64,000 nt of DNA from Streptomyces physcomitrii. Its GTDB lineage: Bacteria; Actinomycetota; Actinomycetes; Streptomycetales; Streptomycetaceae. The DNA is taken from positions 62,001 through 126,000 of the forward strand of contig NZ_JAAWWP010000004.1 of the NCBI RefSeq assembly GCF_012273655.1, in the 5' to 3' direction. Shown here one piece after another: positions 43,906-55,587 of the stretch. A program made the translations under genes and the position numbers. How positions within the stretch are numbered: position 1 is the first letter of the stretch; the number at the start of each line of letters is the position of its first letter. The notes beneath the pieces are model-generated. The model was not told the origin of the DNA, made no database searches, and worked only from the letters and a program-made list of their open reading frames with translations.

Positions 43906-45086
43906 GCGACCGCCCCCTCCAGCTCTTCCTCGATCTTGGCGAGGAGGCGTTCCTCGACGTCCGGGACCTGGATCTGCTGGACGAGTTCGGCGAAGAAGCC
44001 GCGCACCACCAGGCGGCGGGCCTCCTTCTCCGGGATGCCGCGTGCCATCAGGTAGAAGAGCTGCTCGTCGTCGAAGCGGCCGGTGGCCGAGGCGTGGCCG
44101 GCGCCGACGATCTCGCCGGTCTCGATCTCCAGGTTCGGCACCGAGTCGACCCGGGCGCCGTCGGTGAGGACGAGGTTGCGGTTCATCTCGTAGGTGTCGG
44201 TGCCCTCGGCGGCGGCCTCGATGAGCACGTCGCCGATCCACACCGCGTGGGCGTCCTCGCCCTGGAGCGCGCCCTTGTAGACCACGTTGGACTTGCAGTG
44301 CGGGGTGTTGTGGTCGACCAGGAGGCGGTGCTCCTGGTGCTGGCCGCGGTCGGTGAAGTACAGGCCGAACAGCTCGGCCTCGCCGCCGGTGCCCGCGTAG
44401 GCGACCCGCGGGTGCAGCCGGACCACGTCGCCGCCGAAGGTGACCACGACCGACTTGAGCGAGGCGTCCCGGCCGATCAGCGCGTTGTGCTGGGCGACGT
44501 GCACGGCCTTGTCGTCCCAGTCCTGCACGGAGACCACGGTGAGCTTGGCGCCGTCGCCGACCAGGAACTCCACGTTGGCGGCGAGCACCGCGTCACCGGT
44601 GTGGTCGAGGACCACGACGGCCTCGGCGAAGGCGCCGAGCTCCACGATCTGGTGGCCGTAGGCGGTCCCGCCCTCGCCGTGCACGGCGATCCGGATGGGC
44701 TCGGTGAGCACCGACTCCTTGGGCACCGAGACGACCGAGGCCTTCTCGAAGGCCGAGTAGGCCTGGGCGGCGATCCGGTCCACCGGGACACCGGCCCTGC
44801 CGACGCGCGCGTCCTCGCGGCCGACGGTCTCGACGGTGACGCCCTCGGGGGCGCTGACCTCGACCCGCAGGCCCGAGCCGGTCGCGACGGCGCTGCCGTC
44901 GTGCAGCCCGCGCAGGCGCTCCAGCGGGGTGAAGCGCCACTCCTCCTCGCGGCCGTGCGGCACGGGGAAGTCGGCCACGTCGTACGAGGGCGGGGCGCTC
45001 ATGCGCGTGGCGACGGTCGACTCGGCGGCAACCGCGATCGAGCCGGCGGTGGTGGAGCCCACCGGGGTAATAGGGGCCTCAGCCAT
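43902..45086 (-). CDS. sufD: Fe-S scaffold protein SufD
   Basis: 394 aa. LYHDRGQHQEH-type motif reads LYFTDRGQHQEHRLLVDH, then ESNVVYKG-like CKSNVVYKGALQ and a C-terminal helix FDDEQLFYLMARGIPEKEA (in two parts), all SufB/SufD family marks. It partners SufB and SufC. 144 nt separate it from sufB, and this gap holds two perfect hairpins. Confidence 0.93.
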   Translation of the reverse strand: MAEAPITPVGSTTAGSIAVAAESTVATRMSAPPSYDVADFPVPHGREEEWRFTPLERLRGLHDGSAVATGSGLRVEVSAPEGVTVETVGREDARVGRAGVPVDRIAAQAYSAFEKASVVSVPKESVLTEPIRIAVHGEGGTAYGHQIVELGAFAEAVVVLDHTGDAVLAANVEFLVGDGAKLTVVSVQDWDDKAVHVAQHNALIGRDASLKSVVVTFGGDVVRLHPRVAYAGTGGEAELFGLYFTDRGQHQEHRLLVDHNTPHCKSNVVYKGALQGEDAHAVWIGDVLIEAAAEGTDTYEMNRNLVLTDGARVDSVPNLEIETGEIVGAGHASATGRFDDEQLFYLMARGIPEKEARRLVVRGFFAELVQQIQVPDVEERLLAKIEEELEGAVA

Positions 45087-45152
45087 GGCGGTCGTTGTGC
45101 TCTCTTCCTGCGGTCGGTGTTCTGCGGCTCGGCGCGGTACGGGCGGGCCGGC

Positions 45153-45217
45153 GGCCGGTGGTGGATGCCACCGGCCACGGTAGGTCCGGGCGGTGCGGGC
45201 GCCCGGCAGGCGCCCGC
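45153..45217 (-). promoter_or_regulatory. Two perfect hairpins between sufB and sufD
   Basis: GGCCGGTGG/CCACCGGCC (45153-45176, 9 bp, 6-nt loop) and GCGGGCGCC/GGCGCCCGC (45195-45217, 9 bp, 5-nt loop) lie in the only long gap of the suf operon, downstream of the sufB stop. They could attenuate or stabilise the sufB transcript end. Confidence 0.6.
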
Positions 45218-45230
45218 GTGCGGGCGGCGA

Positions 45231-46652
45231 CTAGCCGACCGAACCCTCCATCTGCAGCTCGATCAGCCGGTTGAGCTCCAGGGCGTACTCCATGGGCAGC
45301 TCCTTGGCGATCGGCTCGACGAAGCCGCGCACGATCATCGCCATCGCCTCGAACTCGGAGAGGCCGCGGCTCATCAGGTAGAAGAGCTGGTCCTCGGAGA
45401 CCTTGGAGACGGTCGCCTCGTGGCCCATGGACACGTCGTCCTCGCGGACGTCCACGTACGGGTAGGTGTCGGAGCGCGAGATGGTGTCGACGAGCAGCGC
45501 GTCGCACAGCACGTTCGACTTGGCTCCGGGCGCGCCCTCGCCGATCTCGATGAGACCGCGGTAGGAGGTGCGGCCGCCGCCCCGGGCCACCGACTTGGAG
45601 ACGATGTTCGAGGAGGTGTTCGGGGCCATGTGGACCATCTTGGCGCCGGCGTCCTGGTGCTGGCCCTCGCCCGCGAAGGCGATGGACAGGGTCTCGCCCT
45701 TGGCGTGCTCGCCCATCAGGTAGACGGCCGGGTACTTCATGGTGACCTTGGAGCCGATGTTGCCGTCGACCCACTCCATGGTCGCGCCCTCGTAGGCCAC
45801 GGCGCGCTTGGTGACCAGGTTGTAGACGTTGTTCGACCAGTTCTGGATGGTCGTGTACCGGCAGCGGGCGCCCTTCTTCACGATGATCTCGACCACCGCG
45901 GAGTGCAGGGAGTCCGACTTGTAGATCGGGGCGGTGCAGCCCTCGACGTAGTGGACGTAGGCGTCCTCGTCGACGATGATCAGCGTCCGCTCGAACTGGC
46001 CCATGTTCTCGGTGTTGATACGGAAGTAGGCCTGCAGCGGGATCTCCACGTGCACGCCCTTCGGCACGTAGATGAAGGAACCGCCGGACCACACGGCCGT
46101 GTTCAGCGCGGCGAACTTGTTGTCGCCGGCCGGGATGACCGTGCCGAAGTACTCCTTGAACAGCTCGGGGTGCTCGCGCAGCGCGGTGTCGGTGTCCAGG
46201 AAGAGGACGCCCTGCTCCTCCAGGTCCTCGCGGATCTGGTGGTACACGACCTCCGACTCGTACTGCGCGGCGACGCCGGCCACCAGGCGCTGCTTCTCCG
46301 CCTCGGGGATGCCGAGCTTGTCGTAGGTGTTCTTGATGTCCTCGGGCAGGTCCTCCCAGGACTCCGCCTGCTTCTCCGTGGAGCGCACGAAGTACTTGAT
46401 GTTGTCGAAGTCGATGCCCGAGAGGTCCGAGCCCCAGTGCGGCATGGGCTTCTTCTCGAAGAGCTTCAGGCCCTTGAGCCGCAGCTTGGTCATCCACTCG
46501 GGCTCGGACTTCTTGTCCGAGATGTCGCGGACCACGGCCTCGCTCAGTCCGCGCTTGGCGGAGGCACCGGCGGCGTCGGAGTCGGCCCAGCCGTACTCGT
46601 ACTTGCCCAGACCCTCGAGCTCGGGGTGAGCAGTCTCCGTGGGCAGAGTCAT
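45231..46652 (-). CDS. sufB: Fe-S scaffold protein SufB
   Basis: 473 aa. [29 protein letters not shown] (conserved Cys), [20 protein letters not shown] (in blocks) and [12 protein letters not shown] are typical. SufB is the main cluster-building subunit with SufC and SufD. ATG 46652 has GGAGGAA 8 nt upstream and overlaps the sufR stop by 4 nt. Confidence 0.95.
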   Translation of the reverse strand: MTLPTETAHPELEGLGKYEYGWADSDAAGASAKRGLSEAVVRDISDKKSEPEWMTKLRLKGLKLFEKKPMPHWGSDLSGIDFDNIKYFVRSTEKQAESWEDLPEDIKNTYDKLGIPEAEKQRLVAGVAAQYESEVVYHQIREDLEEQGVLFLDTDTALREHPELFKEYFGTVIPAGDNKFAALNTAVWSGGSFIYVPKGVHVEIPLQAYFRINTENMGQFERTLIIVDEDAYVHYVEGCTAPIYKSDSLHSAVVEIIVKKGARCRYTTIQNWSNNVYNLVTKRAVAYEGATMEWVDGNIGSKVTMKYPAVYLMGEHAKGETLSIAFAGEGQHQDAGAKMVHMAPNTSSNIVSKSVARGGGRTSYRGLIEIGEGAPGAKSNVLCDALLVDTISRSDTYPYVDVREDDVSMGHEATVSKVSEDQLFYLMSRGLSEFEAMAMIVRGFVEPIAKELPMEYALELNRLIELQMEGSVG

Positions 46653-47518
46653 GCGGGGTTCCTCCCGGCGGTGCTTGCTGATGGGTGTGCGTGGTTCTGG
46701 GGTGGTTCGCCTGGCGGAGCCGGCTCGCCGTGCGGGGCCGCTTCGCCCCGTGGGGCCGGCTCGCCCCGCGGGATGTACGTCGTGCAGACGCCGTCCCCGT
46801 GGGCGATGGTCGCCAGCCGCTGGACGTGGGTCCCCAGGAGCTCGGAGAAGAACTGGGTCTCCGCCTCGCACAGCTGGGGGTACTTCTCGGCGACATGGGC
46901 GACCGGGCAGTGGTGCTGGCACAGCTGCTCGCCCTGCTGCTGACCGGGTGCGCTACGCGCCGTAGCAGCGTACCCGTCCGCACTGAGCGCCGCGGCCAGT
47001 GCCTGGGTGCGCTCCCGCGGATCCGCGGCCTCCACCGCGGCGCGGTAGGCGCCCGCCTGGGCCTCGATCCGCTCGCGGGCGAAACGGGCGACCGCCTCGT
47101 CGCCCACGGTACGGGCGATCCAGTCGAGCGCGTCGACGGCGAGCTGGTCGTAGGACTGGTCGAAGGCGTCCCGGCCGCAGTCGGTGAGCGCGAAGACCTT
47201 CGCGGGGCGGCCGCGGGTGCGGGCCCCGTAGACCCGCTGCTCACGGGCCTGTACGACGTCCTCGGCGAGCAGTGCGTCCAGGTGCCTGCGCACCGCGGCC
47301 TGGGTCAGGCCCAGCCGCTTCGCGAGGTCGGCCACCGTGGAGGGGCCGTGGTCCAGGATGGAGCGCGCGACGCGGTCGCGCGTCGAACGGTCCGCGCGCG
47401 AGCCGGTCGCGAGTTCCTCCTGCGGAACCTCGCCAGCCTTTTTCACAACGCCATTGTTGCGTAATTCCTCGGGGCCGGACAAGCCGCCCGGGTCCATGCA
47501 GGTGGTGGCCTCGATCAC
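46649..47518 (-). CDS. sufR: SufR-type Fe-S-sensing transcriptional regulator
   Basis: 289 aa from GTG 47518 (AGGTGA 6 nt upstream); GTG 47446 is an alternative. Residues ~40-105 form a winged helix ([32 protein letters not shown]). Cysteines in [19 protein letters not shown] (about residues 203-221) are the expected [4Fe-4S] ligands. Family members repress suf when clusters are plentiful. The C-terminal tail is a Gly-Glu-Pro-rich low-complexity repeat ([17 protein letters not shown]). Confidence 0.9.
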   Translation of the reverse strand: MIEATTCMDPGGLSGPEELRNNGVVKKAGEVPQEELATGSRADRSTRDRVARSILDHGPSTVADLAKRLGLTQAAVRRHLDALLAEDVVQAREQRVYGARTRGRPAKVFALTDCGRDAFDQSYDQLAVDALDWIARTVGDEAVARFARERIEAQAGAYRAAVEAADPRERTQALAAALSADGYAATARSAPGQQQGEQLCQHHCPVAHVAEKYPQLCEAETQFFSELLGTHVQRLATIAHGDGVCTTYIPRGEPAPRGEAAPHGEPAPPGEPPQNHAHPSASTAGRNPA

Positions 47519-47532
47519 TAAGGGTCACCTAA
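47514..47532. promoter_or_regulatory. Possible DmdR/IdeR iron box half site
   Basis: The plus-strand 19-mer ATCACTAAGGGTCACCTAA shares 13 positions with the actinobacterial iron-box consensus TTAGGTTAGGCTCACCTAA as I recall it; the right half TCACCTAA is exact. It overlaps the sufR start region and faces a divergent ABC transporter. Confidence 0.35.
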
Positions 47533-47566
47533 GTAGACGGACCGGACGCCTGCCCTCCGCCTCCCC

Positions 47567-47607
47567 GGGGCGCTCCGGGGCCCGGAACCCCGGGGCGGGA
47601 GCGCCCC
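47567..47607. promoter_or_regulatory. Long inverted repeat between sufR and ABC exporter
   Basis: GGGGCGCTCC (47567-47576) pairs perfectly with GGAGCGCCCC (47598-47607), and CCGGGG-type sequence inside can extend it. It ends 24 nt before the ABC gene start. Leader hairpin or regulator site. Confidence 0.45.
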
Positions 47608-47631
47608 CGCGCGCTGCCTAGACTCTGCGCC

Positions 47632-48576
47632 ATGCACAGTGAGCCCGCGGCCGTCGGCGCCGCGCCCGTGGTCCGGCTGCGCGGCGTGGTGAAGCGGTAC
47701 GGGGCCAAGACCGCCGTCGACCGCCTCGACCTCACGGCGGGGCCCGGCATCACCGCGGTCCTCGGCCCGAACGGCGCGGGAAAGTCCACCACCGTCGAGA
47801 TCTGCGAGGGCTACCGCAGGCCGGAGGCGGGCACCGCCGAGGTCCTCGGCCTCGACCCGGTCCGCGAGGCGGCCGCGCTCCGCCCCCGGATAGGCGTCAT
47901 GCTCCAGTCCGGCGGCGTCTACTCCGGCGCCCGCGCCGAGGAGATGCTGCGCCACCTCGCCAAGCTGCACGCCCACCCGCTCGACGTCTCCGCGCTGATC
48001 GAACGCCTCGGCCTCGGCTCCTGCGGCCGCACCCCCTACCGCCGCCTCTCCGGCGGGCAGCAGCAGCGCCTGGCGCTCGCCCTGGCCGTGGTCGGCCGCC
48101 CCGAACTGGTCTTCCTGGACGAGCCCACCGCGGGCCTCGACCCGCAGGCCCGCCGCGCCACCTGGGAGCTCCTGCGCGAACTGCGCGCCGACGGGGTCAG
48201 CGCCCTGCTCACCACCCACTTCATGGACGAGGCCGAGGAGCTCGCCGACGACGTCGCGATCATCGACGCCGGCCGGGTCATCGCCCAGGGCACGCCCGAG
48301 GAGCTGTGCCGCGGCGGCGCCGAGAACACCCTGCGCTTCACCGGGCGCCCCGGGCTCGACCTGCACTCGCTGCTCAAGGCCCTGCCCGCCGACTCGGCCG
48401 CCGCCGAGCTGAGCCCCGGCTCCTACCGGGTGAGCGGCAAGGTCGACCCGCAGCTGCTGGCGACCGTGACCTCCTGGTGCGCCCAGCACGGGGTGATGCC
48501 GGACCGCCTCTCGGTCGAACGGCACTCCCTGGAGGACGTCTTCCTCGAACTGACCGGCAAGGAGCTGCGCGGATGA
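47632..48576 (+). CDS. ABC exporter ATP-binding subunit (DrrA/ABC-2 type)
   Basis: 314 aa. Walker A GPNGAGKST, signature LSGGQQQR, Walker B LVFLDEPTAGLD, H-loop TTHFMDEAE. ABC-2 ATPases of this kind pair with one membrane subunit to export drugs or lipids. Its stop overlaps the permease start by 4 nt. Divergent from sufR; this pair is commonly next to suf in Streptomyces as I recall. Confidence 0.9.
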   Translation: MHSEPAAVGAAPVVRLRGVVKRYGAKTAVDRLDLTAGPGITAVLGPNGAGKSTTVEICEGYRRPEAGTAEVLGLDPVREAAALRPRIGVMLQSGGVYSGARAEEMLRHLAKLHAHPLDVSALIERLGLGSCGRTPYRRLSGGQQQRLALALAVVGRPELVFLDEPTAGLDPQARRATWELLRELRADGVSALLTTHFMDEAEELADDVAIIDAGRVIAQGTPEELCRGGAENTLRFTGRPGLDLHSLLKALPADSAAAELSPGSYRVSGKVDPQLLATVTSWCAQHGVMPDRLSVERHSLEDVFLELTGKELRG

Positions 48577-49364
48577 GCACCCCGACCGCCCACGGCGAGC
48601 GGCGCGAGAGCTACGCCCCGCGCCCCGGCGCCGCCCCGCTCCCCCGCATGATCACGGCGCAGGCCCTCCTGGAGACCAGGATGCTGCTGCGCAACGGCGA
48701 GCAGCTGCTGCTCACCGTCGTCATCCCGACCCTGGTGCTCGTCCTCTTCTCCGCCGTGGACATCGTGGACACCGGCGAGGGCGAGGCCGTCGACTTCCTG
48801 GCCCCCGGGGTGCTCGCCCTCGCGGTGATGTCCACCGCCTTCACCGGCCAGGCCATCGCCACCGGATTCGAGCGGCGCTACGGGGTACTGAAGCGGCTCG
48901 GCACCTCGCCGCTGCCGCGCTGGGCCCTGATGACCGCCAAGACCCTCTCCGTACTGGTGACAGAGCTGCTCCAGGTGGCGCTCCTGACCGTGATCGCCCT
49001 GGCCCTCGGCTGGTCCCCGCACGGCAACCCGGCGGCCGTCCTGCTGCTGCTCGTCCTCGGCACCGCCGCCTTCTCCGGGCTCGGTCTGCTGATGGCCGGG
49101 ACCCTCAAGGCGGAGGCCACGCTCGCGGCGGCCAATCTGGTCTTCCTGCTGCTGCTTGTCGGCGGCGGCGTCCTCGTCCCGCTGGACAAGTTCCCGGACG
49201 CGGCCCGCGCCGCCCTGGAACTGCTGCCGATCTCGGCGCTCTCCGGCGGTCTGCGCGCGGTGCTCCAGGACGGGGCCGCGATGCCCTGGCGGGAGCTGGG
49301 GATCCTCGCGGTCTGGTCGGTGCTGGGGCTGGGCGCGGCGGGCCGGTTCTTCCGCTGGGAGTGA
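48573..49364 (+). CDS. ABC-2 type exporter permease
   Basis: 263 aa with six hydrophobic segments, e.g. LLLTVVIPTLVLVLFSAVD and VLALAVMSTAFTGQAIATGF. ERRYGVLKRLGTSPLPRW is the ABC-2 permease signature. Substrate unknown. Confidence 0.88.
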   Translation: MSTPTAHGERRESYAPRPGAAPLPRMITAQALLETRMLLRNGEQLLLTVVIPTLVLVLFSAVDIVDTGEGEAVDFLAPGVLALAVMSTAFTGQAIATGFERRYGVLKRLGTSPLPRWALMTAKTLSVLVTELLQVALLTVIALALGWSPHGNPAAVLLLLVLGTAAFSGLGLLMAGTLKAEATLAAANLVFLLLLVGGGVLVPLDKFPDAARAALELLPISALSGGLRAVLQDGAAMPWRELGILAVWSVLGLGAAGRFFRWE

Positions 49365-49529
49365 GCCCGGGGCCTGCGCCTCCGGGCGCGCCCGCGGGCG
49401 TACACCGGCCTCGGGCGCGGGCATGCGGGCCTCGGGCGCGGGCGCGCGCTGCCCGCGCCGGGCGGGCGAGAGGCGCGGATACGTCCGCCTCGCCCCCCTC
49501 GTGAAGCCGTGCACAAGCGGGCGCCTACC

Positions 49530-50546
49530 ATGGTGCGCGTGCCGAATCTGACCCGCGCCGAGTCGATCTCCGCCCTGCGCAACCCCCTCGCCTTCCTCGC
49601 CGGACGCTGGACGCCCACCCCGCGGACCGTCCAGCGCGCGGCCCTGGCCGCCCTCGTGATGGCGGTCGCCATCGTGGTCACGGGCGGCGCCGTCCGTCTC
49701 ACCGGCTCCGGGCTCGGCTGCCCGACCTGGCCCAAGTGCACCGAGGAATCCCTCACCACCACTGGCGAGATGGGCCTGCACGGCGTCATCGAGTTCGGCA
49801 ACCGGATGCTCACCTATGTGCTCTGCGCGGCGGTCGGCTGGGCGATCATCGCCGCCCGCGCGGCGAAGCCGGGGCGCCGGGACCTGACCCGGCTCGGCTG
49901 GACGCAGTTCTGGCTGGTGATGGGCAACGCCGTACTCGGCGGAATCGTCGTCCTGGTCGGCCTCAACCCCTACACCGTCGCCTGCCACTTCCTGCTCACC
50001 ACGGCGCTGATCGCGGTGGCCACGGTGATGTGGCAGCGCACCCGCGAGGGCCAGGCCCCGCCGCGTCCGCTGGTCGGCCCGGCGGTGGTCCAGCTGGTCC
50101 GGGTCCTGACCGCCGCGACCGTGGTGCTGATCGCGGTGGGCACCGTGGTCACCGGGGCCGGGCCGCACGCGGGCGACTCCAGCGATGTGGAACGGATGCC
50201 GCTGGACTGGGAGACCGTCAGCAAGGTGCACGCGGTCTTCGCCTGGATCGTGGTGACCCTCGCCTTCGCCCTCTGGTTCGTCCTCAAGGCGGTCGACGCC
50301 CCCCGGGGCCCGCTGCACCGCACCCGCGACCTCTTCCTGATCCTGCTCGCCCAGGGCGCCATCGGCTACGTCCAGTACTTCACCGACCTGCCCGAGGTGC
50401 TGGTCGGGGTGCACATGCTCGGCTCCTGCCTGGTGTGGATCGGGGTCCTCCGGGTCTGCCTCTCGCTGCGGGAGCGCCCCGGCGCCCCGGCGGGGGTGCC
50501 CGAGCCCGCGAAGGACGAGGTGCTCGAAGGCGCGGCCGCCGGCTGA
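49530..50546 (+). CDS. ctaA: Heme A synthase (COX15/CtaA family)
   Basis: 338 aa from ATG 49530. VVTGGAVRLTGSGLGCPTWP with the Cys-containing loop, HGVIEFGNRMLTY and later SKVHAVFAW/VGVHMLGSCLVW supply the paired histidines that bind heme; about eight membrane helices are present. The enzyme oxidises heme O to heme A for cytochrome aa3. A weak ribosome site makes the exact start uncertain (GTG 49509 or 49539 are alternatives). Convergent with the nucleotidyltransferase gene by 22 nt. Confidence 0.92.
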   Translation: MVRVPNLTRAESISALRNPLAFLAGRWTPTPRTVQRAALAALVMAVAIVVTGGAVRLTGSGLGCPTWPKCTEESLTTTGEMGLHGVIEFGNRMLTYVLCAAVGWAIIAARAAKPGRRDLTRLGWTQFWLVMGNAVLGGIVVLVGLNPYTVACHFLLTTALIAVATVMWQRTREGQAPPRPLVGPAVVQLVRVLTAATVVLIAVGTVVTGAGPHAGDSSDVERMPLDWETVSKVHAVFAWIVVTLAFALWFVLKAVDAPRGPLHRTRDLFLILLAQGAIGYVQYFTDLPEVLVGVHMLGSCLVWIGVLRVCLSLRERPGAPAGVPEPAKDEVLEGAAAG

Positions 50547-50573
50547 GCCGCGGGCCCGGTCCCACCGCTCAGC
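50542..50573. terminator. Short inverted repeat spanning both stop codons
   Basis: GCTGAGC (50542-50548) and GCTCAGC (50567-50573) pair across the 22-nt convergent gap; each arm contains a stop codon (TGA of ctaA, TGA of the nucleotidyltransferase). Stem only 7 bp. Confidence 0.4.
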
Positions 50574-51366
50574 GGTACGCGGCCACCAGGGCGTCGATCG
50601 CCGGGGCCAGAAAGTCCCGGGTGAGCGCGGCCCGCCGCCCGAGCCACGCCCCGTCCGCGCCGTCCTTCCGCACGCCGTCCGCCCCCTCGCCGCGGGACTC
50701 GCGCGACTCGGCCTCTCCGTAACGGCGTTCACGGATGTCGGCGAGGACCTCCGCGGGCGCCCCGGCCCCGGCCAGTACGGTCAGCGCCTCCCCCTTGGTG
50801 ATCAACCGGCCCTCGCGCAGCGCCACCGCGGCCCTCGCGTGGGTCAGCAGGCCGAGGTCGACCCAGATGTCCCGGCGCCACAGCTCCGCCCGGTCCACCG
50901 CGGGCCGCCAGTAGTCGCGCTGGTCGCGGACGAGGAAGTCCCGCAGCTCCGCGGGGTCCACCGGGGGCAGCAGGTCCACCGGGCCCGGGCCCTGGAAGAC
51001 CCGGCCGAAGGCGTGCAGTTCGCGGCGGGTGACCGGGGTGACCGGGCGGTCCAGCAGGCGTTCGTGCGCCCAGGCCGGGTGCGCCAGGTCCGCGTCGGTG
51101 AGCCGCTCGCGGTCGAGGTAGCCGCAGTGCAGGCGCGCGGCGAGCGGATGGGTGGCGCGCAGGTTCCGGTGCAGCCGGCGCAGGCGGCTCCGCAGGTCCT
51201 GGGTGACCGGCCCGTCGAGGACCGCGATCAGGTCGAGGTCGCTGCGGCCCTCCTGGTAGTCGCCGCCGGCCAGCGAGCCGTGCGCCCAGACGGCGACCGG
51301 GCGGACGCCGGTGCGCAGCGCGGTGACGAAGTGGTCGAGGAGCAGCGAGGTGGATACGTCGGGCAT
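50569..51366 (-). CDS. Nucleotidyltransferase, aminoglycoside adenylyltransferase-like
   Basis: 265 aa. WAHGSLAGGDYQEGRSDLDL is the GS-x(n)-DxD nucleotidyltransferase motif, and the C-terminal helical part resembles the ANT(3'')/DUF4111 group. Housekeeping Streptomyces members are not known to give resistance, so drug inactivation is not claimed. ATG 51366 selected for GAGAG upstream. Confidence 0.75.
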   Translation of the reverse strand: MPDVSTSLLLDHFVTALRTGVRPVAVWAHGSLAGGDYQEGRSDLDLIAVLDGPVTQDLRSRLRRLHRNLRATHPLAARLHCGYLDRERLTDADLAHPAWAHERLLDRPVTPVTRRELHAFGRVFQGPGPVDLLPPVDPAELRDFLVRDQRDYWRPAVDRAELWRRDIWVDLGLLTHARAAVALREGRLITKGEALTVLAGAGAPAEVLADIRERRYGEAESRESRGEGADGVRKDGADGAWLGRRAALTRDFLAPAIDALVAAYR

Positions 51367-51537
51367 GGGCACACTCTCGCGGCTCGGGCACGGGCGTTCC
51401 AGACCGCTCGCCGCGGGAAACAAGCCACAGAACGGCGAGAACCGGGCGGCGGCACTGGGCCGCACCCGGTTCTCGTATCCGTCTTCTCGGACCCGTCTTC
51501 TCGGGGCCGTGTCTCGCGGGACGGTACCCGAGGGGCC

Positions 51538-51885
51538 TCAGCCGTTCTTCGGGCCGCCGATCTGGATGCCCGCCATGCGCGACCACTCGTACCGGCCGGT
51601 CTTCACCTTGGCCGCGAAGTCGCCGTCGAAGTCCTCGTGCACCTCGATACCGGCCTTCTCCACGGCCTGTTCGGCGATCGCGACGGAGGGGGCGACCAGG
51701 GTGCCCCACTCGCCGTCCTGACCGACCAGGGCGATCCGGGCGCCGCGCTCGCCGATGTAGGCGATCTGGCCCTCGGTGCCGCCGTGCTCCTTGGCGAAGG
51801 AGCCGATCTGCTTGGCGAGCCTGGCCGCACGGCGCTCGGCGCGTGCCGCCTGCTTACTGTCCTCAGCCTGCTGCGTTTCTGCCAT
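51538..51885 (-). CDS. Conserved small actinobacterial hypothetical protein
   Basis: 115 aa. The basic helical N-terminus (SKQAARAERRAARLAKQIG) is followed by a beta-rich half (RIALVGQDGEWGTLVAPS). No signal peptide or motif recognised. Position between ctaB and the nucleotidyltransferase gene is conserved in Streptomyces as I recall. Confidence 0.7.
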   Translation of the reverse strand: MAETQQAEDSKQAARAERRAARLAKQIGSFAKEHGGTEGQIAYIGERGARIALVGQDGEWGTLVAPSVAIAEQAVEKAGIEVHEDFDGDFAAKVKTGRYEWSRMAGIQIGGPKNG

Positions 51886-51960
51886 AGCTGGATGCTACCG
51901 GCGGGTAGATCATCCCGCGACGGCCCTGCGGCGTGGCCTCGGCCACGTGGGCGGGCCGGT

Positions 51961-52959
51961 TCAGCGCAGGAAGGGGTCCACCGCGACGGCGACGAAGAGC
52001 AGCGAGACGTAGGTGATGGACCAGTGGAAGAGACGCATCTCCTTGAGCTTCGCGCCGGTCAGGCCGCCTTTGGCGCGGTTCTGCAGACCGTGCGCCTCCC
52101 AGAGCCACCAGCCGCCGGTGACCAGGGCGACGGTGGTGTAGAACCAGCCGGTGTAGCCGAGCGGGGTGAGCAGCAGCGAGACGAGGACCATCACCCAGCT
52201 GTAGAGCACGATCTGCTTGGCGACGACCTTGTTGGAGGCGACCACCGGCAGCATCGGGACGCCGACCCGGGCGTAGTCCTCGCGGACCTTCATGGACAGC
52301 GGCCAGTAGTGCGGCGGGGTCCAGAAGAACATCACCAGGAAGAGGACGACCGGGGCCCAGGACATCGAGTCGGTGACCGCGGACCAGCCGATCAGGACCG
52401 GCATGCAGCCCGCGATGCCGCCCCAGACGATGTTCTGCGAGGTACGGCGCTTGAGGATCATCGTGTAGACGACCACGTAGAAGAGGAGCGCGCCGAGCGA
52501 GAGCCAGGCCGAGAGCCAGTTGACCAGGAGGCCGAACCAGAGGGTGGAGACCACCGCGAGGGCGAGGCCGAAGGCCAGCCCCTCGCGCGGCGAGACCATG
52601 CCGGTGACCAGCGGGCGCTGGGCGGTGCGGTCCATCAGCGCGTCGATGTCGCGGTCGATGTACATGTTGAGCGCGTTGGCGCCGCCCGCGGAGAGGTAGC
52701 CGCCGAGACAGGTGACGAGGACCAGCCACAGGTCCGGGACGCCCTGTTCGGCCAGGAACATCACGGGGACGGTGGTGATCAGCAGCAGCTCGATGATCCG
52801 CGGCTTCGTCAGCGCGACGAAGGCCAGCACACGGGCGCCGAAGGGGCGGCGGCCCGGACGCCGGCCGGCCGTGGTCCTGCCGGCGCGGGGGGCTTCCCCG
52901 GCCGCCATGCCCTCAACGGCACGGGCGGTGCCCCCAGGACGGGAATCGACGGCCGTCAC
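51961..52959 (-). CDS. ctaB: Protoheme IX farnesyltransferase (heme O synthase)
   Basis: 332 aa from GTG 52959 (AGGGG 5 nt upstream). UbiA family with ~8 membrane helices. [19 protein letters not shown] is the prenyl-diphosphate/Mg motif, and [17 protein letters not shown] plus [20 protein letters not shown] (in parts) are CtaB-specific. It farnesylates heme B to heme O, feeding CtaA. Divergent from the transketolase gene. Confidence 0.94.
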   Translation of the reverse strand: MTAVDSRPGGTARAVEGMAAGEAPRAGRTTAGRRPGRRPFGARVLAFVALTKPRIIELLLITTVPVMFLAEQGVPDLWLVLVTCLGGYLSAGGANALNMYIDRDIDALMDRTAQRPLVTGMVSPREGLAFGLALAVVSTLWFGLLVNWLSAWLSLGALLFYVVVYTMILKRRTSQNIVWGGIAGCMPVLIGWSAVTDSMSWAPVVLFLVMFFWTPPHYWPLSMKVREDYARVGVPMLPVVASNKVVAKQIVLYSWVMVLVSLLLTPLGYTGWFYTTVALVTGGWWLWEAHGLQNRAKGGLTGAKLKEMRLFHWSITYVSLLFVAVAVDPFLR

Positions 52960-53378
52960 GCACACCCCTGACAGAGACAAAATCAAAGCAGGCCCGGCGA
53001 CGTGAAGTCCCCGTCGAGGCCCGCGCGTACCACGCCACTCTAGACGTTGCCCATACCTCGCCCTCCGCCGGGGTGGCCCGTGTCCGGTGGGGGGAGGGAG
53101 GTGAACGGGCAGTGATCACCCTCGCGGGAGCCGGCTCGGACGAGCACTCGACTGAGCGCGCTTTGCCCCAGTTGGGCACCCCTCGGCTGAGCACCGCCGC
53201 ACCCGTTTGTGAACGGCCCTCAAAGTGCCGGATGCCTTGTCAGGAGGCGGATCCCGGCATCGGCGGGCACTCTGGATTCGCGGGCCGGACCGGGACCGCA
53301 CGGGCGGTAGGCTCGGCAATGGCCGGTGCGCGTCAAGACCGCCGGCATCCGACTTGTGGAGAGGAGCCCTGACTCAGG
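52960..53378. other. Divergent promoter region of ctaB and tkt operon
   Basis: About 420 nt with no supported gene. A -10-like TAGAGT toward ctaB is at 53042-53037. Upstream of tkt, GAGGAG lies 14-20 nt before the GTG at 53379, a rather long spacing. Confidence 0.4.
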
Positions 53379-55481
<2,103 letters not shown>

Positions 55482-55587
55482 CGCGAGCAGACGGCAACCG
55501 AGCCGTCGGTCCTCGCGTCCACCGGGGCGCACGAAGCGGTGCGCCCGCCGAGCTGAACAAGCAGACGAAGCAGGAGATGCAATTTCC

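Noticed and set aside
44094..46943. Long plus-strand frame across sufD-sufB
   Set aside because: Antisense to well-supported suf genes with Val/Gly/Asp/Leu shadow composition.
50569..51366. Aminoglycoside resistance gene
   Set aside because: The nucleotidyltransferase motif is real, but chromosomal homologs are common and resistance cannot be inferred from it.
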